From Gluconacetobacter azotocaptans (GTDB taxonomy: Bacteria > Pseudomonadota > Alphaproteobacteria > Acetobacterales > Acetobacteraceae), in assembly GCF_014174355.1 (NCBI RefSeq), contig NZ_JABEQF010000005.1, positions 186,001 to 250,000 of the forward strand: a DNA stretch of 64,000 nt, written 5' to 3'. Of this stretch, positions 9,022 through 17,644 are shown in pieces. Position 1 is the stretch's first letter. Each line of letters opens with the position of its first letter. Below the pieces are notes generated by a model. The model saw only the letters and a list, made by a program, of their open reading frames with translations, was not told the DNA's origin and searched no databases. A program made the translations under genes and the position numbers.

Positions 9022-9737
9022 GCTCCCTTTTCACTCTGCTCGATTCTGCCTGGCTCGGCCCCGTCGTCCTGCCGCCGGTCCGCACGCATGCGCACGATTT
9101 CCTGCCGGATTGCGGCGGCATGACTGTCGTCCGGCCATTCCGCCGGGTGTGCCAGGGCCCGGGCCAGCCGCTGCTTGTACCGCCAGGACGGGATTTCCAA
9201 CCCGCCGAAGCGCGCAAGATGTTCCGTCCCGAACTGCGTATCCAGAAGGGTGTACCCGCCTACGCGCAACCGCGCCACCAGGTCCACCAGCGCGATTTTC
9301 GACGCATCGCGGCACCGGCTGAACATACTTTCGCCGAAGAACGCCCCGCCGATGGCGACGCCGTACAGGCCGCCCACCAGTTCGCCGTCGCGCCAGCTTT
9401 CGACACTGTGGGCGTAGCCCATGGCGTGCAGGTCGCAGAACAGGCGAACGATCTCGTCATTGATCCAGGTTTTCTCCCGCCCCGGGGCCGGGGCGGCACA
9501 GGCGCGGATCGTGCCCGCGAAATCGCGGTCGGCCACGACCGTGAACGGCCCGGACAGCACGGTCCGCAACAGACGGCGCGGCGCATGGAACCCGTCCAGC
9601 GGCAGGATGCCGCGCATGTCGGGGTCGTACCAGTCCAGCTGCGCGGCGTCCGCGTCGGGCGCCATCGGAAACAGGCCGATGGAATAGGCCCGGATCATCA
9701 TCTCGGGCGTGATCGTGGATGCGTCTCCCTTGCCCAT
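9018..9737 (-). CDS. aat: Leucyl/phenylalanyl-tRNA--protein transferase
   Basis: This enzyme transfers Leu or Phe from tRNA to N-terminal Arg or Lys of proteins, making them substrates for ClpS/ClpAP. The 239-residue product has the family hallmarks YSIGLFPMAPD, LDWYDPDMRGILPLD, HSVESWRDGELVGGLYGVAIGG and FFGESMFSR. The ATG at 9737 gives the standard length; the frame stays open far upstream but with no protein-like sequence. It heads a three-gene unit with 4-base overlaps. ClpS and ClpA, which act on its products, are encoded at 40201-43144. Confidence 0.95.
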   Translation of the reverse strand: MGKGDASTITPEMMIRAYSIGLFPMAPDADAAQLDWYDPDMRGILPLDGFHAPRRLLRTVLSGPFTVVADRDFAGTIRACAAPAPGREKTWINDEIVRLFCDLHAMGYAHSVESWRDGELVGGLYGVAIGGAFFGESMFSRCRDASKIALVDLVARLRVGGYTLLDTQFGTEHLARFGGLEIPSWRYKQRLARALAHPAEWPDDSHAAAIRQEIVRMRADRRQDDGAEPGRIEQSEKGA

Positions 9738-9866
9738 GCTTCCCGCGCCATCCTCCTGCGTCCCCGCTGCCCATGGCGCGCGCCATGACGGCTGGACACG
9801 TCCCGCCAATAATCCGATCCTGATAAAGGAGCGAGATAAACCGCATCTGTCAAAAGAGGTTCCCCA

Positions 9867-10835
9867 ATGCCCGACGCGCGTCCCCGCCTGATCCGCACCC
9901 AGCGCATGCCACCGGCCGTCGCCCGGCGGATCGAACGGGATTTCGATGCCCCGCCCGAGCCCGACCACAAGCTGACATCCGACGAACTGATCGCCCTGGC
10001 GCAGGATTTCCGGCCGGACGCGGTCATGGTGACCAGCAGCACCCAGGTTTCGGCGGCGACCGTCGCCGCCCTGCCCGACAGCGTGCGCGTCATCGCAACC
10101 GTCAGCGTCGGCACCGACCATCTGGACCGCGCGGCCATCGCCGCGCGCGGCCTGGCGCTGACCTACACGCCCGACGTGCTGACCGATTGCAACGCCGACC
10201 TGGCGATCATGCTGATCCTGGCGGCGGCGCGCCGGGGGGCGGAGTATCTGTCGATCATGCACGACGGGTGGGGCCGGAACCTGGGGATGGAGGAAATGCT
10301 GGGCGTCCGCGTCACCGGCAAGACGCTGGGCATCATCGGCATGGGGCGGATCGGGCGGGCCGTGGCCCGGCGCGCCCGTGGATTCGACATGAAGGTCCTG
10401 TATTCCAACCGCCGCCGCCTGGCGCCGGAGCTGGAAGACGGCGCGACCTATTTCGCCGAAGTCCGCGACATGCTGCCGCATTGCGATATCCTGAGCCTGC
10501 ACATGCCCGGCGGCACTACGCCCGTCATCACCGCCGAGACGCTGGCCCTGCTGCCCAGGGGGGCGATCTTCGTCAACGCGGCCCGCGGCAGCCTGGTGGA
10601 CGAGGACGCGCTGATCGCGGCGCTGACCAGCGGCCATCTGGCGGCCGCCGGCCTGGACGTCTATCGCAACGAACCCCATCCCGACCGGCGCTTCCTGGCT
10701 CTGCCGAACGTGTTCCTGACCCCGCACATGGGCAGCGCCACCATCGAGACGCGCACCGACATGGGCATGCTGGCGCTCGACAATATCGACGCGGTCCTGT
10801 GCGGCCGGCCGGCCGTCACCCCCGTCCCTGCCTGA
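9867..10835 (+). CDS. D-2-hydroxyacid dehydrogenase, glyoxylate/hydroxypyruvate reductase-like
   Basis: The 322-residue protein belongs to the NAD(P)-dependent D-isomer 2-hydroxyacid dehydrogenases. Its Rossmann motif is GIIGMGRIGRAVARRARGFD (about residues 150-170). The basic residues after the second strand (YSNRRR) suggest NADPH. The catalytic pieces are visible: NAARGSLVDEDAL, an aspartate/glutamate region GLDVYRNEPHPD, and the C-terminal histidine in LTPHMGSAT. It probably reduces glyoxylate, hydroxypyruvate or 2-ketogluconate in the cytoplasm. 2-Ketogluconate reduction would suit an organism that makes ketogluconates, but the substrate is inferred. AGAGG lies 8 bases before the ATG. Confidence 0.88.
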   Translation: MPDARPRLIRTQRMPPAVARRIERDFDAPPEPDHKLTSDELIALAQDFRPDAVMVTSSTQVSAATVAALPDSVRVIATVSVGTDHLDRAAIAARGLALTYTPDVLTDCNADLAIMLILAAARRGAEYLSIMHDGWGRNLGMEEMLGVRVTGKTLGIIGMGRIGRAVARRARGFDMKVLYSNRRRLAPELEDGATYFAEVRDMLPHCDILSLHMPGGTTPVITAETLALLPRGAIFVNAARGSLVDEDALIAALTSGHLAAAGLDVYRNEPHPDRRFLALPNVFLTPHMGSATIETRTDMGMLALDNIDAVLCGRPAVTPVPA

Positions 10836-10851
10836 ACAGGAGGCTCCGGCC

Positions 10852-11022
10852 ATGCCGCCCCGCATCACCTTCCTGATGGCTTGCCTGGGCGGATGCCTGC
10901 TGGCGATCCTGACCGCCCTCGCCGCCCCCCCTTATGCCCGGACGGCGCAGATCCTGTGCCTGTTCTATGTGGCGGCCGGCTCGTTCGTCTCGCTCTGGAT
11001 CGTGCTGCGCCCCCAGGCCTGA
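10852..11022 (+). CDS. 56-residue two-helix membrane protein
   Basis: This small gene begins 16 bases after the hydroxyacid dehydrogenase stop and has a strong AGGAGG Shine-Dalgarno sequence. The product is almost entirely two hydrophobic helices (about residues 6-24 and 33-51) separated by a short polar turn with PPYARTAQ. It contains three cysteines, two of them near the first helix. No family is recognised. Its close spacing suggests cotranscription with the dehydrogenase. Confidence 0.6.
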   Translation: MPPRITFLMACLGGCLLAILTALAAPPYARTAQILCLFYVAAGSFVSLWIVLRPQA

Positions 11023-11041
11023 CCCCGGCGGCGCGGGCGGA

Positions 11042-11872
11042 TCAGAACGCCGGGTTCACCAGCCCGGCGCGCAGCGATTCGGCGGTGCGGCGGACCTCCG
11101 GCCCATGCTCGCGCTCCAGCCGGCGAATGGTGAAATGGGCGCGGGCCAGCGCGCGGTAATGGGACAGGAACGCGGCGTTCAGCGACGCCCCGCACAGCGC
11201 GCCGGCAACCGGCATCATCTGCAGCGCCAGCTTGCGCGACAGGCCCAGGCCGTAATGCGAGGCCACTTCGGAAATCAGCATCACGACCGGCCGGCCCCGC
11301 AACAGCGCCCGCGCCGAGAAATAGCCCAGTTCGCTTTCCTCGTCGGTCGCGGCGACCGGGAAAGCCCGCAGGGCGAAGACCTCCAGGCAGGCCCGGCGGG
11401 CCTCAGGCGTCGACAGGTCCTCGCCCTCGTCGCGGGCGATACGCGCGATTTCGCGCATGATCGTCAGCGTGGTGAAGCTGATGTCGGGGACCAGCCCGAC
11501 CAGCCCTGCGAATCCGCCCACCGCGCCGGACACGGTCACGGCGGCCTGCACCGCCGGTCCGCGCCACGGCGGCGACGGCGTGTGCGCGACGGGCATGTCG
11601 TCCGGCGCGCGCATGCCCACGATCGCCACGTCGAACGCGCGCGACACCGCCGTTTCCGCAATGCCCTTCAGCTTGGTCTGCAGGCCCGGCGCCATGCCGA
11701 TGCCCCGCAGGCCCAGCCGCGCCGCCTGTCCGACCGCCCCCCCCATCAGGTCGGCCAGCCGCACCAGCACCCCGCGTCCCGATTCGACCTGTTCAAGGGC
11801 ACGCTGCAGCTCGGCGATCGCCGGAGCGTCCAGCACCAGGGGGGCCAGTTCGGCCCCGGTTCGTGTGGTCAT
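11042..11872 (-). CDS. EcsC family protein
   Basis: The 276-residue product matches the EcsC family: an LEQVESGRGVLVRLADLMG start, LQTKLKGIAETAVSRAFDVAI, and a central hydrophobic GAVGGFAGLVGLVPDISFTTL followed by MREIARIARDEGEDL. EcsC-like proteins are membrane-associated and were first linked to exoprotein and protease secretion in Bacillus; the biochemical role is unknown. Two in-frame ATGs lie close together. GGAGG is 8 bases before the one at 11872 and only 2 bases before the one at 11878, so 11872 is chosen. Confidence 0.85.
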   Translation of the reverse strand: MTTRTGAELAPLVLDAPAIAELQRALEQVESGRGVLVRLADLMGGAVGQAARLGLRGIGMAPGLQTKLKGIAETAVSRAFDVAIVGMRAPDDMPVAHTPSPPWRGPAVQAAVTVSGAVGGFAGLVGLVPDISFTTLTIMREIARIARDEGEDLSTPEARRACLEVFALRAFPVAATDEESELGYFSARALLRGRPVVMLISEVASHYGLGLSRKLALQMMPVAGALCGASLNAAFLSHYRALARAHFTIRRLEREHGPEVRRTAESLRAGLVNPAF

Positions 11873-12161
11873 TCCCATGCCCTCCTGCCTGTCCGCCGGT
11901 CGCGCCGGCCCGGGCGGGCAGCGTGGCGGCAGATACACAATTCTCCGTCAATCGGAACGGAACCCGTGTTTTCCATCATATTACCCCTCCCGCCAATGCG
12001 TCGCCACGCCGTATATGGTCGAAATGCAGGGCCGCCATGTTCATGTGGCGGCCGATGGCCACGGGCGGCCCCCGACCGACGCAGTCCTGCCCTGAGGAGA
12101 CCGCGCGTTGACCGGGACACTCCACCGCCCTTCCCTAAGGCCGAACGCAAGGAGAGATCCG

Positions 12162-12665
12162 ATGGACGCATTCATTGCCGCACGGCTTCCGGGACGGACG
12201 ACCCGCCTGATGGCCGGCGTGCTGCTCTCCATGACGACAGTGGCCGCAGGGGCGCTTGCCGCACCGCGCGCCAGACATGCCGCGGACGACGCGCTGTCTG
12301 CCCCGGTCCATTCCACCCTGGGCAACACCGCGCCCGCGCCGGCGCCGGCCGACCCCGAGAATGCCGAGGCCCCGCCGCCGCCCGACGGCTATCAGGTCGT
12401 GCAGGACGACGATGTGAGCATCCAGGCCTACAGCCCCGCCGTGACCGCCGTCGGCGGTGCCGGCCTGCCGTCGATCGAGGCCCGGCAGACCCCGCGCGAC
12501 CCCAACTCCGTTCCGTCGCACGTCAGCGTCTTCGGTGTGCCGGTCAAGTTCAACGCGCCGGTCACGCCGCCTTACAACGCGGCGTTCACCTATTCGACCT
12601 ACGCGGGGCAGCCCGGCACCGGATGGGATGCGATCGGCGCGGAAGGCGCGGCCGGGCACCCCTGA
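12162..12665 (+). CDS. Secreted proline-rich hypothetical protein
   Basis: The 167-residue product has a signal peptide (GVLLSMTTVAAGALAAPRA). After it come an Ala/Pro-rich linker and a mature segment with DGYQVVQDDDVSIQAYSPA and FGVPVKFNAPVTPPYNAAFT. No known family is recognised and no catalytic motif is visible. AAGGAGAG lies upstream of the ATG at 12162, so this start is preferred over an in-frame ATG at 12108. It converges on the EVE gene with a gap of 7 bases. Confidence 0.7.
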   Translation: MDAFIAARLPGRTTRLMAGVLLSMTTVAAGALAAPRARHAADDALSAPVHSTLGNTAPAPAPADPENAEAPPPPDGYQVVQDDDVSIQAYSPAVTAVGGAGLPSIEARQTPRDPNSVPSHVSVFGVPVKFNAPVTPPYNAAFTYSTYAGQPGTGWDAIGAEGAAGHP

Positions 12666-12672
12666 CCCGGCG

Positions 12673-13089
12673 TCAGGCTGCCTTCCAGCCGCCCATCCGG
12701 CACAGATGCGCCCAATGCGCGTCCGACACCGGCACCACCGACAGCCGCGACTGCCGCACCAGGGCCAGGTCGGCCAGCGCTGGGTCGGCCTTGATCGCCG
12801 CCAGGGTCACGGGCCGGGGCATCGGGCCGACCGCGCGTACGTCGACGCAGATCCATCCCCCCGACTCGGCCGTGGGGTCGGGATAGGCCTCGCGGACGAT
12901 CTCGACCACGCCCACGATCTCCTTGCCGATGTTCGAGTGGTAGAAGAACGCCAGGTCGCCGCGCTTCATGGTCATCATGTTGCGCTTGGCCTGATGGTTG
13001 CGCACCCCCGTCCAGGGCTCGACCCCATGGGCCACCTGTTCGTCCCACGAAAACGCATCGGGTTCGGACTTCACCAGCCAGTACGCCAC
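12673..13089 (-). CDS. EVE domain protein
   Basis: The 138-residue single-domain protein has the EVE pattern: MAYWLVKSEPDAFSWDEQ, the GVRNHQAKRNM loop, then MKRGDLAFFYHSN and IVGVVEIVREAYPD. EVE domains are PUA-like folds thought to bind modified bases in DNA or RNA. The VKSEP and WxGVRN motifs are intact. It lies 5 bases downstream of the YciI-like gene on the same strand, so the two probably form one transcript. The physiological ligand is not known. Confidence 0.9.
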   Translation of the reverse strand: MAYWLVKSEPDAFSWDEQVAHGVEPWTGVRNHQAKRNMMTMKRGDLAFFYHSNIGKEIVGVVEIVREAYPDPTAESGGWICVDVRAVGPMPRPVTLAAIKADPALADLALVRQSRLSVVPVSDAHWAHLCRMGGWKAA

Positions 13090-13094
13090 GGGGC

Positions 13095-13388
13095 CTATTC
13101 CACCAACCCGCCGTCGCGGAATACCGTGCGGTACGCCCGGATCACGACGCTTTCGAACACGTCGGCCCGGGCGTAGGGGTCGCTGGCGGCGAAGCCCTCG
13201 GCTGCCGCACGGTCCGTCACGTCCACCAGCAGCAGGCTGCCGCAGGGCCGGCCGTCGAGGTTCAGCAGCGGGCCGGCCTGCACGATCCGGTCCTGATAGG
13301 CCGCAAGATAGGCCAGGTGCTGCGCCCGGGTGGCGAGCCGCGTGTCCAGCGCCCCCGGCTTGTCGGTGCAGATGATCGCGAAAAGCAT
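13095..13388 (-). CDS. YciI-like protein
   Basis: The 97-residue protein has the compact ferredoxin-like YciI fold pattern. It starts MLFAIICTDKPGALDTR, then has RAQHLAYLAAYQDRIVQAGPL, a GSLLLVDVTDRAAAEGF strand-helix and an ending with DPYARADVFESVVIRAYR. The His in the first helix and the Asp of the SDPY motif are the residues usually placed in the proposed active site. The function is unknown in general. The ATG at 13388 gives the usual length; an in-frame start at 13436 would add an unrelated basic leader. Confidence 0.88.
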   Translation of the reverse strand: MLFAIICTDKPGALDTRLATRAQHLAYLAAYQDRIVQAGPLLNLDGRPCGSLLLVDVTDRAAAEGFAASDPYARADVFESVVIRAYRTVFRDGGLVE

Positions 13389-13567
13389 GAAGAACACCCT
13401 CGTCCAGAATGACCGGCGGGTCCGCCGCGTGAACAATCTGCCATGATCAGCAGAGGCCGTGCCTTTCTTCGCATGATAGTGTAGGAGCGGGAAGCGGATC
13501 GCCCTTCCGTCGCCCGACGACGCATTTGCCAGGAGCCTTCCGCCGACGCGGAGGGATCGGAACCGTC

Positions 13568-14386
13568 TTGAACGCTACCCACAGCCTTGTCGCACGCACG
13601 GGCACATTCTTTCACCGTTACGCCAATCCCGGACGCTTCCTCCGGCTGGGCGCGCGCCTGCAACCCTGGCTGACCTGGCCGGCGGTGGCGCTGTCGGTCA
13701 CCGGCATCGTGTGGGGCCTGTTCTTCTCGCCTGCCGACTGGCAGCAGGGCGACAGCGTGCGGATCATGTATGTCCATGTGCCTGCCGCATGGCTGGCCTC
13801 GTCCGGCTATGCGGGCCTGGCGGTGTGCTCGCTGCTGTCGCTGGTGTGGCGCCATCCGCTGGCCGATCTGGCGGCGGTGGAAATCGGGCCGGTCGGCGCC
13901 GCCATCACCGCCGTCTGCCTCGCCACCGGGTCGCTGTGGGGCAAGCCGATGTGGGGAACGTGGTGGGTGTGGGACGCGCGCCTGACCTCGGTCCTGGTCC
14001 TGTTCTTCCTGTATCTGGGCCATATCGCGCTGATTCGCGCGTTCGACGAGCCGCAGCGGGGCTATCGCGCCGCCGCCATCCTGGGGCTGGCCGGCGCGGT
14101 CGATCTGCCGATCATCAAATTCAGCGTGCAATGGTGGAACACCCTGCACCAGCCCGACAGCATCACCCTGACCGGCGCGCCCACCATGTCCACCGCCATG
14201 CTGTGGCCGCTGCTGGTCTGCACGCTGGGCTTCACCTTGGGCTTCGCCGCCATCGTGGTGGCGCGCCTGCGCGCGGCGGTGATGGAAAGCCGCATCCGTG
14301 CGGCCCTGTCGGCGCGGCGCGGGCGCGGGCACGCCGCGACCGGGGGCGCGCAGGACAGCGACGTTCGCGGCGGGGCCGTCGCATGA
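13568..14386 (+). CDS. ccmC: Heme exporter/heme-handling protein CcmC
   Basis: CcmC is the six-helix inner-membrane protein that presents heme on the periplasmic side and passes it to CcmE. The tryptophan-rich heme motif WGTWWVWDARLTS is present, as are periplasmic histidines in VHVPAAW and NTLHQPDSI. The family is certain but the start is not. There is no suitable ATG, and I chose TTG at 13568, which has GGAGGGA upstream; another TTG is at 13526. It is the first gene of ccmCDEFGHI, and its stop overlaps ccmD by 4 bases. Confidence 0.95.
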   Translation: MNATHSLVARTGTFFHRYANPGRFLRLGARLQPWLTWPAVALSVTGIVWGLFFSPADWQQGDSVRIMYVHVPAAWLASSGYAGLAVCSLLSLVWRHPLADLAAVEIGPVGAAITAVCLATGSLWGKPMWGTWWVWDARLTSVLVLFFLYLGHIALIRAFDEPQRGYRAAAILGLAGAVDLPIIKFSVQWWNTLHQPDSITLTGAPTMSTAMLWPLLVCTLGFTLGFAAIVVARLRAAVMESRIRAALSARRGRGHAATGGAQDSDVRGGAVA

Positions 14387-14538
14387 CCCATCTGCCTTAC
14401 ATCGCCACCGCCTACGGAATGACCATCGGCCTGGCCGTACTGCTGGGCACGACCGCCGCCCTGCGTCTGCGCCGGGCCCGCGCGCGACTGGCCGCGATCG
14501 ACCGCCCGGCCCGGGCCGGACGGAGGGAAGACCAATGA
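14383..14538 (+). CDS. ccmD: Heme exporter protein CcmD
   Basis: The 51-residue product has a short N terminus, one transmembrane helix (TAYGMTIGLAVLLGTTAAL) and a basic cytoplasmic end (RLRRARARL). This is the standard CcmD plan. CcmD binds the CcmC-heme-CcmE complex and helps release heme-loaded CcmE. It overlaps both neighbours by ATGA, which together with its position between ccmC and ccmE secures the identification despite the weak sequence signature. Confidence 0.88.
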   Translation: MTHLPYIATAYGMTIGLAVLLGTTAALRLRRARARLAAIDRPARAGRREDQ

Positions 14539-15071
14539 CCCGCAAGTCACGACGACTGTGGCTGGCCTGCGCGTGCCTGCTGGGCCTGGGTTCGGCCACG
14601 GCGCTGACCCTGAACGCCTTTTCGTCCAACATCGTCTTCTTTATGGCGCCGTCGCAGATCCACGCGAAGCCGCCCGCGCCCGACCGGACCGTCCGCCTGG
14701 GGGGCATGGTGGTCGCGGGTTCGGTCCGCCGGCAGACGGTGGGGGAGACGCCGGTCGCGCTGTTCGACGTCACCGACGGACAGGCCGCGGTGACCGTCCG
14801 GTACGAAGGCATCCTGCCCGACCTGTTCCGCGAGGGGCAGAGCGTCGTCGCCATCGGCACGGCCAGCCCCGACGGCACCTTCCGCGCGTCCGAGGTCCTG
14901 GCCAAGCACGACGAAACCTACATGCCCAAGGAAGTCGCCGAGGCCCTGCGCCGCAGCGGCAAATGGGACCCGCGCTACGGCAAGGCCCCCGACGCGGCAA
15001 GCTGGGACACGATGACGGTCCGCGACGCCCGCAAGGACGCGGCCGGCCCCCAGCAGCAGCATGGAAGCTGA
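14535..15071 (+). CDS. ccmE: Periplasmic heme chaperone CcmE
   Basis: The 178-residue protein has one N-terminal membrane anchor (LACACLLGLGSATALTL) and an OB-fold periplasmic domain. The heme-binding segment LAKHDETYMP contains the histidine (about residue 125) that binds heme covalently and the tyrosine 4 residues later that serves as axial ligand. CcmE takes heme from CcmC and delivers it to CcmF. The ATG overlaps the ccmD stop. The tail is Gln/His-rich. Confidence 0.96.
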   Translation: MTRKSRRLWLACACLLGLGSATALTLNAFSSNIVFFMAPSQIHAKPPAPDRTVRLGGMVVAGSVRRQTVGETPVALFDVTDGQAAVTVRYEGILPDLFREGQSVVAIGTASPDGTFRASEVLAKHDETYMPKEVAEALRRSGKWDPRYGKAPDAASWDTMTVRDARKDAAGPQQQHGS

Positions 15072-15077
15072 TCGAAC

Positions 15078-17057
15078 ATGAGTCCGGAACTCGGAAATTT
15101 CGCGCTGGCCCTGGCCTGCTGCCTGGCCGGCGCGCAGGCCGTGCTGCCGCTGATCGGGGCGCAGCGGCGCGACCCGCGCCTGATGGCAATGGCCCCCGCC
15201 CTGGCGGTGGGGCAGTTGCTGGCGCTGCTGACGTCGTTCGCCTGCCTGGTCAATGCCGCGATCGGCGACGATTTCTCGGTCCAGAACGTGGCAGCCAACA
15301 GCGCGGTCGCCAAGCCGCTGCTGTACAAGATCACCGGCGTCTGGGGTAACCACGAGGGCTCGGTCCTGCTGTGGGCGCTGATCCTGGGGATCTGCGGCGG
15401 GGCGGTGGGGCTGTTCGGCCGCAACCTGCCCTCCGCCCTGCGGGCACGGGTCATCGCGGTGCTGGGCGGGGTGTCGGCCGGCTTCCTGCTGTTCTGCCTG
15501 ACGACGTCGAACCCGTTCGACCGGGTATGGCCCGCCCCGCTGGACGGCCAGGGCATGAACCCCCTGCTGCAGGACCCGGGCCTGGCGTTCCATCCCCCCA
15601 TTCTCTACACCGGCTATGTCGGTTTCGCCGTGCCGTTCGCCTTCGCCATCGCCGCGCTGATCGAGGGCCGTGTCGATGCGGCGTGGGGCCGGTGGGTGCG
15701 CCCCTGGGCAGTCGCGGCCTGGTGCTTCCTGACCTGCGGCATCGCGCTGGGCTCGTGGTGGTCGTACTATGTGCTGGGCTGGGGCGGCTACTGGTTCTGG
15801 GACCCGGTGGAAAACGCCTCGCTGATCCCGTGGCTGACGGGCACGGCGCTGGTCCATTCCGCCATCGTGGTCGAAAAGCGCGAGGCGCTGAAGATCTGGA
15901 CGGTCCTGCTGGCCATCGGCACCTTCTCGTTCTCGCTGTCGGGCACGTTCCTGGTGCGTTCGGGCATCCTCAATTCCGTACATGCCTTCGCCAACGATCC
16001 CGCGCGCGGGGTGTTCATCCTGGGCCTGCTGGCGCTGGTCATCGGCGGGTCGCTGCTGCTGTTCGCCATCCGGGCGCCGGCGCTGACCGCGGGCGGCATG
16101 TTCGCCCCCGTCTCGCGCGAAGGACTGCTGGTGCTGAACAACATCCTGCTCTGCTCGATCTGCGCGGTGGTGCTGACGGGCACGATGTATCCGCCCTTCA
16201 TGTCGCTGCTGTTCGGCAAGACGATTTCGGTGGGCAAGCCGTTCTTCGACGCCACCGCAGCCCCCCTGGCCATTCCGCTGCTGGCCTTCATGGGGTTCGG
16301 GCCGATGATGCCGTGGAAGCGCGCGCAATTCTGGCCTGTGCTGCGCCGCCTGTGGTGGGCCGGCATCCTGACGGCGGCGGCGTTCGCCCTGGCGGCCTGG
16401 CGCATCCGCGATATCCTGCCCCTGCTGGCCGCGACGTTCGCCGTCTGGGTCATCGCCGGCAGCGCCGCCGATATCGCCGAACGCATCCGCCTGTTCCGCA
16501 TGCCTCTGGGCCAGAGCCTGCACCGCGCGCGCCTGCTGCCGCGCGCGGCGCTGGGTGCCGCGCTGGCGCATGCGGGCGTGGGCGTCAGCGTGCTGGGGCT
16601 GGCCGCGATGTCGCAGGCGGCCCACAAGATCGTCGAGGTCCGCGTGGGCCAGACCGAGATGCTGGCCGGCGACGCCTGGACCCTGACCGACGTCCACGCC
16701 GCCCCCGGTCCGAACTATACGTCGCTGATCGCGACGATCGAGGTCCGGCATGACGGCCGACTGGTCACGGTGCTGCATCCGTCCAAGCGGACCTTCGCCA
16801 GCCAGAACCAGACGACGACCGAGGTGGCGATCCACACCAACCTGCTGTCCGACCTGTATGGCGTGCTCGGCGACCGGCACGGCACGGATGCCGATCCGAC
16901 CTACGTCCTGCGCCTGCATTACAACCCGCTGGCGCCCTGGATGTGGCTGGGCGGCCTGATCATGGCGATGGGGGGCGTATTGTCGCTGTCCGACCGGCGG
17001 ATGCGCGTCGGCGCGCCCCGCCGCGCCCGTCTCGCCGGACTGGTGGCCGCACGATGA
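15078..17057 (+). CDS. ccmF: Cytochrome c-type biogenesis protein CcmF (heme lyase)
   Basis: The 659-residue polytopic protein carries the WWD heme-handling motif WGGYWFWDPVENAS at about residue 235. It also has the conserved periplasmic histidines (KITGVWGNHEGS, FHPPILYTGY, ALVHSAIVVEKR) and a large C-terminal periplasmic domain after the helices. CcmF with CcmH and CcmI attaches heme to the CXXCH cysteines of apocytochromes. Many CXXCH clients are encoded at 49.6-55.4 kb of the same window. The start is 6 bases after ccmE. Confidence 0.97.
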   Translation: MSPELGNFALALACCLAGAQAVLPLIGAQRRDPRLMAMAPALAVGQLLALLTSFACLVNAAIGDDFSVQNVAANSAVAKPLLYKITGVWGNHEGSVLLWALILGICGGAVGLFGRNLPSALRARVIAVLGGVSAGFLLFCLTTSNPFDRVWPAPLDGQGMNPLLQDPGLAFHPPILYTGYVGFAVPFAFAIAALIEGRVDAAWGRWVRPWAVAAWCFLTCGIALGSWWSYYVLGWGGYWFWDPVENASLIPWLTGTALVHSAIVVEKREALKIWTVLLAIGTFSFSLSGTFLVRSGILNSVHAFANDPARGVFILGLLALVIGGSLLLFAIRAPALTAGGMFAPVSREGLLVLNNILLCSICAVVLTGTMYPPFMSLLFGKTISVGKPFFDATAAPLAIPLLAFMGFGPMMPWKRAQFWPVLRRLWWAGILTAAAFALAAWRIRDILPLLAATFAVWVIAGSAADIAERIRLFRMPLGQSLHRARLLPRAALGAALAHAGVGVSVLGLAAMSQAAHKIVEVRVGQTEMLAGDAWTLTDVHAAPGPNYTSLIATIEVRHDGRLVTVLHPSKRTFASQNQTTTEVAIHTNLLSDLYGVLGDRHGTDADPTYVLRLHYNPLAPWMWLGGLIMAMGGVLSLSDRRMRVGAPRRARLAGLVAAR

Positions 17058-17644
17058 GCGATACGGCCGCCCCCTCCTCCCGCCCTGCCTCCACCACCCG
17101 CCGCCGGCTGCTGATGGCGGCCCCGCTGGTCGTCGCCGGCGCGGCGGGGGTCGGGTTCTGGCGCATGCTGTCGGGCATGACGCAGGGCTCGTTCGATCCG
17201 CATGACATTCATGTGCCGGTGCTCGATCGTCCGGTCCCCGACTTCGCCCTGCCCAACCAGGCGCCCAGCCAGGGGTTCGCCGCTGCCGACCTGCGCGCGC
17301 TGACCCGGCCGGTGCTGGTGAATTTCTTCGCGTCGTGGTGCATCCCCTGCGTCGCCGAAATGCCGATGCTGAACGCGCTGAAGGACCGGTTGCCCATCTG
17401 GGGCATCGCCTACAAGGACAAGCCGGACAACGCGGCGGGCTTCGTCCGGCGCGCCGGCAACCCCTATGCCCGTATCGCCGGCGACCTGCCGGGCCTGACC
17501 GCGATCGACTGGGGCGTGTCGGGCGTGCCCGAATCCTTCCTGATCGGACCGGGGGGAATCATTCGCTGGCACACCGCCGCCCCGCTGGGCGAGGACACCA
17601 TCCGCGATACGCTGTTGCCCCTGGCCGCGAGCCTGACGCGATGA
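17054..17644 (+). CDS. ccmG: Thiol:disulfide oxidoreductase CcmG/DsbE
   Basis: The 196-residue protein is membrane-anchored (RRLLMAAPLVVAGAAGVGF) with a periplasmic thioredoxin fold. The active site is WCIPC at residues 95-99, inside NFFASWCIPCVAEMP. The cis-proline motif GVPESFLIG is also present. CcmG keeps apocytochrome or CcmH cysteines reduced before heme attachment. The ATG at 17054 overlaps the ccmF stop by 4 bases, so the frame upstream of it is not coding. Confidence 0.95.
   Translation: MSDTAAPSSRPASTTRRRLLMAAPLVVAGAAGVGFWRMLSGMTQGSFDPHDIHVPVLDRPVPDFALPNQAPSQGFAAADLRALTRPVLVNFFASWCIPCVAEMPMLNALKDRLPIWGIAYKDKPDNAAGFVRRAGNPYARIAGDLPGLTAIDWGVSGVPESFLIGPGGIIRWHTAAPLGEDTIRDTLLPLAASLTR

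Noticed and set aside
9738-10868. N-terminal extension of aat through the hydroxyacid dehydrogenase region
   Set aside because: The extension has no Aat similarity and runs opposite a clear dehydrogenase gene; aat is complete from 9737.
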